Assembly: GCF_018224015.1 (NCBI RefSeq)
Contig: NZ_JAGPOT010000019.1
Coordinates: forward strand, 1-54,252
Length of the DNA: 54,252 bases
Source: Pseudarthrobacter albicanus
GTDB taxonomy: Bacteria > Actinomycetota > Actinomycetes > Actinomycetales > Micrococcaceae
Direction of reading: 5' to 3'
This document shows positions 16,149 through 24,940 of this stretch, piece by piece (position 1 is the stretch's first letter; the number at the start of each line of letters is the position of its first letter). The notes under the pieces were generated by a model that did not search any database, was not told the origin of the DNA, and saw only the letters and a list, made by a program, of their open reading frames with translations. The position numbers were made by a program, and so were the translations under genes.

Positions 16149-16537
16149 GCAACCGTTTGTCATGAGCCCGACACCGCACCGCGGACGGCTCGACGGTTGG
16201 CGCGCTCGAGGTTGCTTGTCTCACCGTTCAGCGCGCACCACGAACTCGGTGCGCGGTCCTCTGTGTCCAGGCTGGTTAGCTCTCTAGTCGTGTGGCAGGC
16301 CGAAGGCCAGCAACTGGTATCCCGGACCGTGCTGCCCATAGTGTCGCCACCGGCAGGCGGCGGCGAGCAACAGCGCCAGAACGGTCAGCAGGCGGGCTAC
16401 TGGGCAGAAAGGCTGTCTGGGTCGTTCATGGCTCGAAACCGACGTCGAGCACCGGCCAGGCGTGTGAACTGCCCCTTTGTGACCGTTGGCAAGCCTGTCG
16501 GCTTCCTCAAGTACGCCTGACTTGGCAAACTAGGGCC
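16149..16537 (+). other. Spacer before the STAND-like gene
   Basis: A plus-strand frame is open from 16292 into the STAND-like gene but has arginine-rich, non-conserved sequence and no ribosome binding site, so I treat it as non-coding. The region probably holds a separate promoter. No clear hairpin terminator for the upstream gene is visible. Confidence 0.4.
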
Positions 16538-19500
16538 ATGGCGGACGATAAAACCACGCGCGAACAGGCTGCGCCAAATGATGGCGACGAGGTGGCGGTG
16601 GTTAGCCCCTACGCCGGTGGTGGTGGGGGCAGCACGCTTGGTCATCGGGTCGCAACCAGCTACCTTGCGGACATGCTAGTCGGCGCAGGCCGCCAGGAAA
16701 CCGATGAACTGCCGGTGGTCCGGCTTGCTTTCCAGACCAACCCGACGGATCCTGTTGATGATCTGCGGATAGAGGCTGAAAGGGGCGCAGCCCGGGTTGT
16801 TGTTCACGTCGCCGCCCGGCGTGCCCCGCAGTTCATCAAGAGCCATGCGAAGACTGCGGAGCTCGTCGGGGCGCTGCTGGATCAGGTCGAAACCTTCAGC
16901 GAGGACGAGCGCGCATACGTCGCGGTGGCCGTTGCAGGGATGACACCTGCACAGAAGGAGGTCCAGCTCCTCGCCTCCCTCGCACGGGACAACGCGACCG
17001 AGGCCGAGTTCCACCTTCAAATACACGAGCCGAAGCGTCACGCTGGCTACGCAAACCGATACGACCATCTGACCGGGCTGGTGAAGACGGCTCGCCCGAA
17101 GACAATCCAAGACGAACGCCGGAGCCTTGTCTGGTCGCTTCTTAGGCGACTCTGGATCCTGAACTTCCGCGTCGAGTCCGACGACGAATCGGATTGGGTG
17201 GATATTGGCAACCGGCTGAACCCACTCGCGCGGCCAGGAAAGAGTGGTGCTGATGTCCGCAACGATCTCCAGTCGGCCGGGGCGTCTCAGTTCGATCAGA
17301 AGGGCTCGGTGGCTGATCTTCCCCTACTTCGACGCAAACTCCACTCCGTACTAGCACCCCATGCCGGAAGGTCAAAAGCTACATGGGCGCAGCTCGATGT
17401 CGAACAGAACTCTGCAATGGTTGCCGTCCGCCACGAGTTGCCGGACGGGGTTGACCTGCCGCGCACGAAGCTGCGGGAAACTGTCCAGGCTGAGCTCGTT
17501 GTCGCCGGGACGACCCGAAGGGCAGTCCTGATTACGGGTGAATCAGGAACCGGCAAGAGTGCACTGACGCTGTCGGCCGCCTCGGCGCTCGCTGCAGCCG
17601 ACGACGACTTTCAGTTTGTCGTCCTCAACTTGCGAAGGACCCGCGGCAGCGTGGCGGCATTGTCATCAGACCTCGGTATGCCGCTCGCCGACGTACTCAG
17701 CGAGATGTCGGCACCATCACGCGTCCTCATCGTCGATGCAGCGGACGCAACAATCGAAGGACGCGCTCCGCTCCTACGAGAACTCGCGGCCGCCGCACAT
17801 GTTGCCGAAGTCGGCCTGATCCTGGTCGCCGCCGACACCGCGGCTGAGGATGCCGCCAGCACCTTAATCGGCATCTACTCGAAGCCGCGGAAGTTCGAGG
17901 TTCCCGGGCTCGACGACGCTGAGCTACGTGTCGTGCGAGAGGAGGTACCGGCAATCGCCGGCGCGCTCCGCAACCTGCCGGCCAAGTCGCTGTATCGGCG
18001 GTTGGCGATCGTTGATCTTCTAGCTCGGACCGGCAGCACGGTAACTACGCCCCTGGATAACTGGGGCTGTCTTGAGCTGATTTGGAAGAACCTCATCGGC
18101 CGCGCAGCAGGCGGGAGTTCAGCGACAGCGCGTACCGAAGCCCTGCTGGCTATGAGCGAGGCAGAGCTCGAACTGCCGGAGGCCGAGAGAACCTCCCCTC
18201 GCCCTGACTATGCCGCGCTCGACGCTCTGCGGGCCGACCTCTTGGTGGCGCCAGAGAACCTGCGCAAAGCCGAGCCCGAGTTCGCGCACGAAGAAGTCCG
18301 TCGCTTCGCGACAGCCGTGCGCCTGGTACGGTCACCTTCCATCACAGAAACCTTGAAAACATCCGGACCCATGCGATGGTCGATGTCCGCCGCCAAGCTC
18401 GCATGCGAAGGCAAGCTCACCGATGCGGACGATCCCAACGCTGAGCTGGCGGCACTGATGGCCCAGTTCGACGCCCTCGGTGACGATTCCACGGCCCGCT
18501 GGAAGGACGTGCCGCTTGAAGCCGTACTCGAGATGCCGAACGCGTACGACCTTCTCCGGCACATCCTTGACGCGGGTGCCGCCAATTCGGACGACATTCT
18601 TGCGACCTTCGTCAGAGTCGTTTCGCTCCACCAGCGGCACCAAAACATGGTCGACGTGCCACGCGGTGAGCCGGTCGTGCGCCTCCTGATCGAGGAGGTC
18701 AACGAGCTGTGGCACCAGGACGACGAAGTGTTCCGTTTGGTATGCGAATGGCTCAACTGCGCCCTCCTGATCGGGTTGCCCGCGGGCAACCCGACTCGGA
18801 TGGCTCTAAGGGAGCTCCTACTTGACCACTGGCGGAGCCACCACCCGCCGACCGCTCCCGTAGACAGCTCCACGGAGCCTAATGAAGAGGTCGTGTTCAA
18901 CGTCTTTGTCGGCTACACGAAGAAGAGACGACGCCAAAGTACCCTGAACTGGCAGATTACCCAGAAGCGGTATATCCAGCTGGTCGCGCTCCTCGGCCCA
19001 GATATCAACGAGGATGTACGCGCCTGCCTGTCCGAGGTGGCTGAACACTCGCCGTCGAGACTCCAGCCGGCAGTCGACCTCGACTGGAGCGCATGGGGTC
19101 TCGGTTCGTACGACCCCAAATTCCTTCTCCAGCTCACCGAGGCCTACTACATCGACAACCAGGGCGGTAGCGGCTCGAGACTCTGGAACGGCATACGCGA
19201 CCACCAGGCACGCGGCTTCCGAAGCCTGAACAGCCACGGGTATGGGTCGTTCTGGGTTCTGATTCGAATGTGTCAGCACAAAGACTGGGTTCCGGTCGTG
19301 AACCGGATACTGAACCATGCAGCAAACATCCGTTGCCTCGCTGAGGACGGCTCAGGATCTGTCGCTGCCGGCTCGAAGTTCACGCTTGCGATCGACGGCA
19401 CCGAGCGAGCCTACGTCGGAGACGTCAACGTCTGGGGATGGTACCGCGGCAATACCAATGGACCGTACCCGTGCATGAGCGCACTCCAGGCCGTCGAACG

Positions 19501-21541
19501 GTGGGTCGACCGCATGGTCGCCGACGGGGCTGCAATTGGAAATGTGGCGACAGCGCTGTTGAACGGATGCGCGAACCTGGCCATGCCTGCACTCATTGTC
19601 GGCGCCACCATCCGTCACTTAGCTGACGACCCGAAGGTGCTTGATCGGTACCTTGTCGAGCCGCTCGTCTGGCACTTCGACTCCATCCGAGCTACTCATG
19701 AGGCCGTTAGATTCGTGCGGGCGCCCGATGACGGCATCTCAAATCCCGAACGACGTAAGTGGTACGTGCGCGACATCGCAGGGTTCCTCGCGGTAAGCGC
19801 CAGCCCAGAGCGCCAACAAGAGCTCAGAGACTTGGGCACGAAGCTGGTCGCTAACGCCGCCCGGTTCGACGCTGGCGAGTCCACAGTCCGCCGCTGGGCA
19901 GCCGCGCTCGACGCGGGCAACATGACGACCGAGCCCACAGGGGGCGGAGTGCTCATCTCGGTCAAGGAGCCCAAGGTCATCGAAGAAGAGCTCGCTCCGC
20001 TGCGAGCCGACATGGCCCGCGGCAACCTCCTCATAGGGCTCCAGAACAAGTACTGGATTCCGGCACGACAGCAGAAAGAAGGTTGGACGCCGCCAACTCC
20101 AGCTGAGATTGCGGAAGACCTCGCTCTGGTCAAGGACCTGCACGACAACCCACCTGAATTCGCAGCATCCGACCCGTGCCTCGCACTCGCCTACGTTGCA
20201 TCAGCCGCAGTCCGTAGCACGGCGGAAGGAAATCCCGAAGCGTTCGGCCAGAATGGTTCCTTCGCGATCACTTCCATCCTGGGCATCCTCGAACGGGCTG
20301 CGCAGGACGCCGGACGCGACAGCGACGCACTCAGGTTTGAGAACGACATTGGAACGCGAGGAGCCGCCGCCGCAGCCATCCCGCACCTGATTCTTCCTGA
20401 ACTTGCCGAACAACTCGAGACGGCTGGTGCGACCCCGGACGATGTCGCCGCGGCGGCCGCGGCCCTCGGTCCACTCGCAGCGACGGACACCTGCCTGAGG
20501 TTCGCTCGCGGGTGTGACACCATCTGGGAGCATCCGTGCTCAGGTGACCCATGTATGCATCTGACCGCCTACCAGTGGGCGCTCGACCTCGCCCGGCTCT
20601 GCGAAATCGGCGAGTTCGATGACGCGCTTCAGCAATTCCCCCAGGTCGTCGTAACCGGCGACGTCATGGTTCGAATTCCTATGATTCCACCGAAGCGGCT
20701 CGAGACGTCTCGCCTCAGTGCGACCATCCGCGTGCTCGGGCGCGCTGCCTCGTCCAGCGCCTGCCTCGCGGAGATCGCCCAACAGGATCTGGAAACGCTC
20801 CTGAAGGCACAGGCACACGCCATGGTCACCCAGGAGCTTTCCGAAGACGGCTACTTTATTGACGACCGCGGCGCCCAGACCATTTCCGCGGCACGGGCAC
20901 TGCTGCACATCCGGTCGCGTGTGGACGCAGTCGACGACCTGCTGTTTGAGTACGTCACGGCCCTTGCCCCCGCCGGCCAAGTGTTCAGCGCGTTCCTGCG
21001 GGACTTGGCAGCGGTCGGAGCGGAGACCCAAGAGCTCGCTGACGCGGCGAGAGAACTTTGGCCGACCCTATTCGCACACGTCCTGAACCAGGTGGAAGCG
21101 AACAGTGCCATCTACGACCGAGCAGTTAGCTTCAATGACTACGCGTTGAGCCACCTTCTTCCGAATCATCCTGAGACTACCCAGTCACTGCACGATGAGC
21201 TCGGTCGCCACGCCTTCGAGTGGGTGAAACCCGACGATCTCGTGGACTTTATTCCTCAGTGGCTCCCATACGCAGCCGGCAGATCCTCATGCCTGCTCGA
21301 GCTCATCCGGTTCCTGCGCCAACTCCCAATCGAGACGCAGTTGAGCAAAGGTCTGAGCTGGCTTGACGCACTGTGCCTTTCGCGGACGGACCGACAGCTC
21401 GTCTCCTATGCGCCGATGGACGAGTGGCTGGTGGAGGTCAAGCCCGAGGCCGACGCACGAGGAGCCGGAAGCAACTGGCTCAAGCTCGTCGACCGTCTGG
21501 TGTACGCAGGCAACAAGACTCTCGCGGAGTACTCACGCTGA
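16538..21541 (+). CDS. Giant P-loop ATPase, STAND/Avs-like, candidate defence sensor
   Basis: The product is 1667 residues from ATG 16538, taken because the sequence before it looks non-coding. Residues 20-110 (GGGGGSTLGHRVATSYLADM, then DPVDDLRIEAERGAARVVVH) resemble the nuclease-like N-domain found on many STAND proteins, but the usual Q-x-K is replaced by HVAAR, so it may be inactive. Walker A is GESGTGKSAL at 334-343, Walker B is RVLIVDAAD near 394-402. The remaining 1200 residues are mostly helical and contain WGWYRGNTNGPYPCMSALQA near residue 970, a pattern I associate with large bacterial antiviral ATPases. Such proteins detect phage components and trigger an effector; here the effector may be encoded by the two upstream genes. 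Cytosolic, no membrane segments. Confidence 0.75.
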   Translation: MADDKTTREQAAPNDGDEVAVVSPYAGGGGGSTLGHRVATSYLADMLVGAGRQETDELPVVRLAFQTNPTDPVDDLRIEAERGAARVVVHVAARRAPQFIKSHAKTAELVGALLDQVETFSEDERAYVAVAVAGMTPAQKEVQLLASLARDNATEAEFHLQIHEPKRHAGYANRYDHLTGLVKTARPKTIQDERRSLVWSLLRRLWILNFRVESDDESDWVDIGNRLNPLARPGKSGADVRNDLQSAGASQFDQKGSVADLPLLRRKLHSVLAPHAGRSKATWAQLDVEQNSAMVAVRHELPDGVDLPRTKLRETVQAELVVAGTTRRAVLITGESGTGKSALTLSAASALAAADDDFQFVVLNLRRTRGSVAALSSDLGMPLADVLSEMSAPSRVLIVDAADATIEGRAPLLRELAAAAHVAEVGLILVAADTAAEDAASTLIGIYSKPRKFEVPGLDDAELRVVREEVPAIAGALRNLPAKSLYRRLAIVDLLARTGSTVTTPLDNWGCLELIWKNLIGRAAGGSSATARTEALLAMSEAELELPEAERTSPRPDYAALDALRADLLVAPENLRKAEPEFAHEEVRRFATAVRLVRSPSITETLKTSGPMRWSMSAAKLACEGKLTDADDPNAELAALMAQFDALGDDSTARWKDVPLEAVLEMPNAYDLLRHILDAGAANSDDILATFVRVVSLHQRHQNMVDVPRGEPVVRLLIEEVNELWHQDDEVFRLVCEWLNCALLIGLPAGNPTRMALRELLLDHWRSHHPPTAPVDSSTEPNEEVVFNVFVGYTKKRRRQSTLNWQITQKRYIQLVALLGPDINEDVRACLSEVAEHSPSRLQPAVDLDWSAWGLGSYDPKFLLQLTEAYYIDNQGGSGSRLWNGIRDHQARGFRSLNSHGYGSFWVLIRMCQHKDWVPVVNRILNHAANIRCLAEDGSGSVAAGSKFTLAIDGTERAYVGDVNVWGWYRGNTNGPYPCMSALQAVERWVDRMVADGAAIGNVATALLNGCANLAMPALIVGATIRHLADDPKVLDRYLVEPLVWHFDSIRATHEAVRFVRAPDDGISNPERRKWYVRDIAGFLAVSASPERQQELRDLGTKLVANAARFDAGESTVRRWAAALDAGNMTTEPTGGGVLISVKEPKVIEEELAPLRADMARGNLLIGLQNKYWIPARQQKEGWTPPTPAEIAEDLALVKDLHDNPPEFAASDPCLALAYVASAAVRSTAEGNPEAFGQNGSFAITSILGILERAAQDAGRDSDALRFENDIGTRGAAAAAIPHLILPELAEQLETAGATPDDVAAAAAALGPLAATDTCLRFARGCDTIWEHPCSGDPCMHLTAYQWALDLARLCEIGEFDDALQQFPQVVVTGDVMVRIPMIPPKRLETSRLSATIRVLGRAASSSACLAEIAQQDLETLLKAQAHAMVTQELSEDGYFIDDRGAQTISAARALLHIRSRVDAVDDLLFEYVTALAPAGQVFSAFLRDLAAVGAETQELADAARELWPTLFAHVLNQVEANSAIYDRAVSFNDYALSHLLPNHPETTQSLHDELGRHAFEWVKPDDLVDFIPQWLPYAAGRSSCLLELIRFLRQLPIETQLSKGLSWLDALCLSRTDRQLVSYAPMDEWLVEVKPEADARGAGSNWLKLVDRLVYAGNKTLAEYSR

Positions 21542-21715
21542 ACAGACGAAAACGCGACTAACGCAGTTCGGGCAAGCCAGGCGAGCAATCCGTGCCACCC
21601 CGGGTTGCAAAGCCGTGCCCGCAGCAGATTCCAAGCTTCACCTCGGCTGGATCCAACTGCTACAAACCGCAAAGGTAACACCATAAGCGGCCGTGAGATC
21701 GTCCAAGCGCCGCGT

Positions 21716-23683
21716 CTAGAGATCCCCGATTCGGAAGTGATCCGGAACGATGCCTCCTCCACCCGGAAGACTGGCAATGGCAGCCTCGTGTCCGACTCGA
21801 CCGATTGCCAAATCGACCGCCTGGCACGTGGCAATCAACTGCTCAAGGTCACCCCCGCCAAATCCCGCGATCAGAAATGGCGATGATTGGCCCTCATTTT
21901 CCAACTGTCCAAGAATTCTTCCCCCCACGACCGAACGATGTCCTATGCCCCGAGGAGCGTGCTGGACCCGCAGGTAGGGGCGGAAAACTGGAATCATGTC
22001 GGCGTACTGTCCAAGCGCCCGGTCGGCTGCTTGAATCGCCAATCGGAGCGCCGACGATGCCTCGTCGTGTTCGTCGGCATCGTTAGAAGCATTGGCCGCG
22101 GCCATTCGCTCCTTGGCGGCCGCAAGGGCGGCGTTGGACGTTCGGAGCCTGTCCGCGGCCTCCTGCGAACCGGCGCGTTGCAGTGTCATTTCTAAGATTC
22201 TCAGAAAATCAAATGTCTCCCACGAATCGTCGAACTGCTGCTTTCCGGTAGTCAGATGTTCAACGAAAATTGGCTCAATGCGCTGAAACAGCTGCTTGGC
22301 CGGCGAGCCCGAACTCGAAACTATGGTTTCAGGTGTCAGCGCGTCTCCAGCCAGCCTGACCCCTTCGTACGGGGCTGGAACCGGCATGCGAATGAGAGAT
22401 CGCGCGAGTTCGTATCGTCCGGCGGCAATTGCGGCCACGCCTGCGGAGTATAGAAACTGGCCTGCGCAAATCATCTGGAGGCGAAGAACATCTGTCAGTC
22501 CACTTCCTCTGGCCTGTCCGGCGAATCTGGGAATTTCCGGAATCCACCAGCGGTCCGTGGACTCGCTCCCCCAGTAGGCGGCAGTGGCCAGCAAAGCCGT
22601 CGGCACGAAGGTTGCTTCCTCCACGCGGGCGACCATCGCGCGGTATCCGCCGTTGGGCGACTCTTCACCCGTATGACTTTGGAGGAGATCGTTCTGGTTT
22701 CTTAGCCGATCAAGCTCCTGCTTGATGAGATCGTGAAGCCCGATAGCGGTGGCTCTGCCGGAAAGATAGCGTTTGGCAGTGCCTACCGCGGCAGCTACGG
22801 CGAGGGGGTGCCGCGCCGCCCGCTCCTTTAAGGAGTCCACGGCGTCAGCCAAATTCCCAAGAGCAGCGTCCGCCGTCGAGGAAACCTTGACAGCGCCGAG
22901 TGCAGATCGCAGGCCCTGAGCCAATTCACTGAGGTCTCTTGGCTCAATCCAATACGGGGTGTAAATGCGACGAGGGCTACGACTCAGGGCACGAACGAGT
23001 GCCGGATCGTACGTCGCCGACCAGCCGACCAGCACCAGCCCGTAGTCGAAAGTGATCCGATCCAGAAACTGCTCGACGTGCGATTCGTAACCGGCCAGTT
23101 CCTGCTGCGTGTTTCGCATCGCGGTCGGATTCAGGTAGTCACCATGCAGGTGGACGACCAGAGCGCCGAGGGTGTGGAGCGGCGGCAACCCGTGAATGTC
23201 GGAGGGATGGCTAACGACGACAGGTTCGATGCCTTCGTCGCGGAGAGCTGCCTCCATCAACCTGTCGAAATTGAGGGTCAGGACAATTCGGACCTCCCCG
23301 GACCGCACAAGCCTGGCTATCGCGCGATGGCCCTGGGTAGGCCGCTTCAGAGCTTGTTCACGCTCTTCCTCGTCCGGCTCGAAGAAACTACGAAGAAGCC
23401 TCTGGCGTTCAACTTGCGTGGGCCCCAGCTTCTCCAACAATGACTCGTACGACGGTTCAACGCCAAACCGCTGCGAGTACCATTCGAACGGATCCGTCGG
23501 CGATTCGTTCTCTACGGCCGCAACCTTTTGGATCAGCTGTTCTTGGACACCCCACGCAGAGGCAACTCCACTGGGTACTGAAATCCCAGCTCCGAGCACA
23601 AACGCGTAGGAACCGGGTGATGTGTGCAACGAGAAGGCCAGGCTGAGTAGCTGATCGAGCTCTGCCATGTCGGGCGAAGGCAT
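21716..23683 (-). CDS. SIR2-domain protein, predicted NADase
   Basis: The product is 655 residues from ATG 23683, which has AGGAGA six bases upstream; an upstream in-frame ATG at 23734 lacks one. The SIR2 core spans about 25-230: FVLGAGISVPSG (residues 28-39), LTLNFDRLMEAAL with Asn138 and Asp140, VVHLHGDYL with His180, and VLVGWSATYDPALV. Asn138 and His180 correspond to the catalytic pair of defence SIR2 NADases. The C-terminal 400 residues are helical and unfamiliar, perhaps a sensor. SIR2 proteins of this length deplete NAD during phage infection in systems such as ThsA, Avs-SIR2 and DSR. It runs convergently to the STAND-like gene and begins 240 bp downstream of tRNA-Leu on the same strand. 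Confidence 0.85.
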   Translation of the reverse strand: MPSPDMAELDQLLSLAFSLHTSPGSYAFVLGAGISVPSGVASAWGVQEQLIQKVAAVENESPTDPFEWYSQRFGVEPSYESLLEKLGPTQVERQRLLRSFFEPDEEEREQALKRPTQGHRAIARLVRSGEVRIVLTLNFDRLMEAALRDEGIEPVVVSHPSDIHGLPPLHTLGALVVHLHGDYLNPTAMRNTQQELAGYESHVEQFLDRITFDYGLVLVGWSATYDPALVRALSRSPRRIYTPYWIEPRDLSELAQGLRSALGAVKVSSTADAALGNLADAVDSLKERAARHPLAVAAAVGTAKRYLSGRATAIGLHDLIKQELDRLRNQNDLLQSHTGEESPNGGYRAMVARVEEATFVPTALLATAAYWGSESTDRWWIPEIPRFAGQARGSGLTDVLRLQMICAGQFLYSAGVAAIAAGRYELARSLIRMPVPAPYEGVRLAGDALTPETIVSSSGSPAKQLFQRIEPIFVEHLTTGKQQFDDSWETFDFLRILEMTLQRAGSQEAADRLRTSNAALAAAKERMAAANASNDADEHDEASSALRLAIQAADRALGQYADMIPVFRPYLRVQHAPRGIGHRSVVGGRILGQLENEGQSSPFLIAGFGGGDLEQLIATCQAVDLAIGRVGHEAAIASLPGGGGIVPDHFRIGDL

Positions 23684-23903
23684 GTAAGTTCTCCTGGGAA
23701 GTTGCCGGAATACCCCCACTTTAGCCATTGGCATCGACAGCGAGACCTAAGCACGGCAGGAAGGCACGGTCAGTCTGCTCCGGCAAACAGGAAGGCGTGA
23801 GGACCCATCCGGAAAGGAGCTGTCCGGCACAAAAAAGGGAATATCGCAACACCAAAGCCTGCCCTCTGTCAAGCTTTGTCAACACTAAAAAGAGAAGAAG
23901 CCA

Positions 23904-23943
23904 CTGACCTGCGGAAACACTGTGCCCGAGGTGGGACTCGAAC
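23904..23943 (-). repeat. Attachment-site copy 4, inside intact tRNA-Leu
   Basis: This copy contains the functional 3' end of tRNA-Leu (21 bases) plus 19 bases of downstream flank, and is identical over 40 bases to copy 1 at 3863-3902. Integration here restored the tRNA. It forms the proximal junction of the island array. Confidence 0.85.
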
Positions 23944-24004
23944 CCACACACCTTTCGATACCGCATTTTGAGTGCGGCGCGTCTGCCAATTCCGCCACTC
24001 GGGC
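23923..24004 (-). tRNA. tRNA-Leu (anticodon CAA)
   Basis: An 82-base minus-strand cloverleaf has acceptor arm GCCCGAG/CTCGGGC, anticodon stem CCGCA/TGCGG with loop CTCAAAA (anticodon CAA), a long variable arm as in class II tRNAs, and T-loop GTTCGAGTCCC. CCA is not encoded. Its 3' end is the integration target of the neighbouring islands. The original terminator appears to be at 3800. Confidence 0.95.
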
Positions 24005-24208
24005 GCGGAGTACACCGGTCACATTCGCGGGGCCACGGTGCTGTGAGCAACGCGATCGCTTCCAGTGCGCGAAATTACTCTACATGCAGATAGGCTGAAT
24101 TCCAGAATCGCGCCAGTGACGCCGCATCGAACCCAACCGGTCCAAGTACACCAGCGGACAAAAACCTATGATGGTCTAGTTCCCGCCGTACCTTTACAAG
24201 GAGTTCCC

Positions 24209-24814
24209 GTGTCAGATCAGACGGAGTCAAACCCCACCTCCAAGCCGGCGCGCCGCGTTGTCGTCGCCGAGGATGAGACCCTCATCCGCCTGGACATCAT
24301 CGAAATCCTGCGCGGCGAAGGCTATGACGTCGTCGGCGAGGCGGACAACGGCGAGAAGGCCGTGCAGCTCGCCGAGGAACTGAAGCCGGACCTGGTCCTG
24401 ATGGACGTCAAGATGCCGGTCATGGACGGCATCTCCGCGGCCGAGAAGATCGTCAAGGCCCGCATCGCCCCGGTGGTCCTGCTCACCGCCTTCAGCCAGA
24501 AGGAACTCGTGGAACGCGCCCGCGACGCCGGCGCCATGGCCTACGTCGTCAAGCCGTTCACCCCGGCCGACCTCATCCCGGCCCTCGAGATCGCGCTGTC
24601 CCGCCACGAGGAAATCAAGGCCCTCGAAAGCGAAGTGACGGACCTGCAGGAGCAGTTCGCCACCCGCAAGCTCGTGGAGCGCGCCAAGAGCCTCCTGACC
24701 ACCAAGATGGGCCTCACGGAGCCGGAAGCCTTCCGGTGGATCCAGAAGACCTCCATGGACCGCCGCCTCAGCATGCGCGAGGTCGCCGAGACCATCATCA
24801 ACCAGGTCAACTAG
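24209..24814 (+). CDS. pdtaR: ANTAR-domain response regulator PdtaR
   Basis: The product is 201 residues from GTG 24209, preceded by AAGGAG. Residues 15-130 form a receiver domain: acidic pair in VVAEDETLIR, phospho-acceptor Asp in DLVLMDVKMPVMDG, Thr in LLTAFS and Lys in YVVKPF. The C-terminal ANTAR domain (KLVERAKSLLTTKMGLTEPE, AFRWIQKTSMDRR) binds paired RNA hairpins and prevents transcription termination. In mycobacteria the orthologue pairs with the sensor kinase PdtaS. Its place beside pyk and gltBD is conserved in actinobacteria. The frame is open further upstream, but that part has no conservation. Confidence 0.93.
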   Translation: MSDQTESNPTSKPARRVVVAEDETLIRLDIIEILRGEGYDVVGEADNGEKAVQLAEELKPDLVLMDVKMPVMDGISAAEKIVKARIAPVVLLTAFSQKELVERARDAGAMAYVVKPFTPADLIPALEIALSRHEEIKALESEVTDLQEQFATRKLVERAKSLLTTKMGLTEPEAFRWIQKTSMDRRLSMREVAETIINQVN

Positions 24815-24864
24815 CACCCGCCGCAAGGCGCCGGACGCAACGCACAACGCACCACGCACCAACG

Positions 24865-24918
24865 AAAAAAGGGAGGGTCCCCGCCGCTGGAATTCCAGCG
24901 GCGGGGACCCTCCCTTTT
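24865..24918. terminator. Strong bidirectional terminator between pdtaR and pyk
   Basis: Perfect 20-bp arms (24871-24890 and 24895-24914) flank an AATT loop, with A6 on the left and T4 on the right, so it can stop transcription of pdtaR (plus) and pyk (minus), which converge here. Confidence 0.93.
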
Positions 24919-24940
24919 CAGCGCGAAGCCAAGCCGAAGC

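Noticed and set aside
16292..16537. Upstream extension of the STAND-like gene by 82 codons
   Set aside because: The extension is arginine-rich, lacks a ribosome binding site and does not resemble the start of related ATPases. ATG 16538 directly precedes sequence that looks like a real N-domain.
3900..23900. Search for an integrase, relaxase or phage structural gene in the island
   Set aside because: No frame shows the R-H-R-Y pattern of tyrosine recombinases, a serine recombinase start, or phage proteins. The only recombinases are IstA/IstB and an IS3 remnant.
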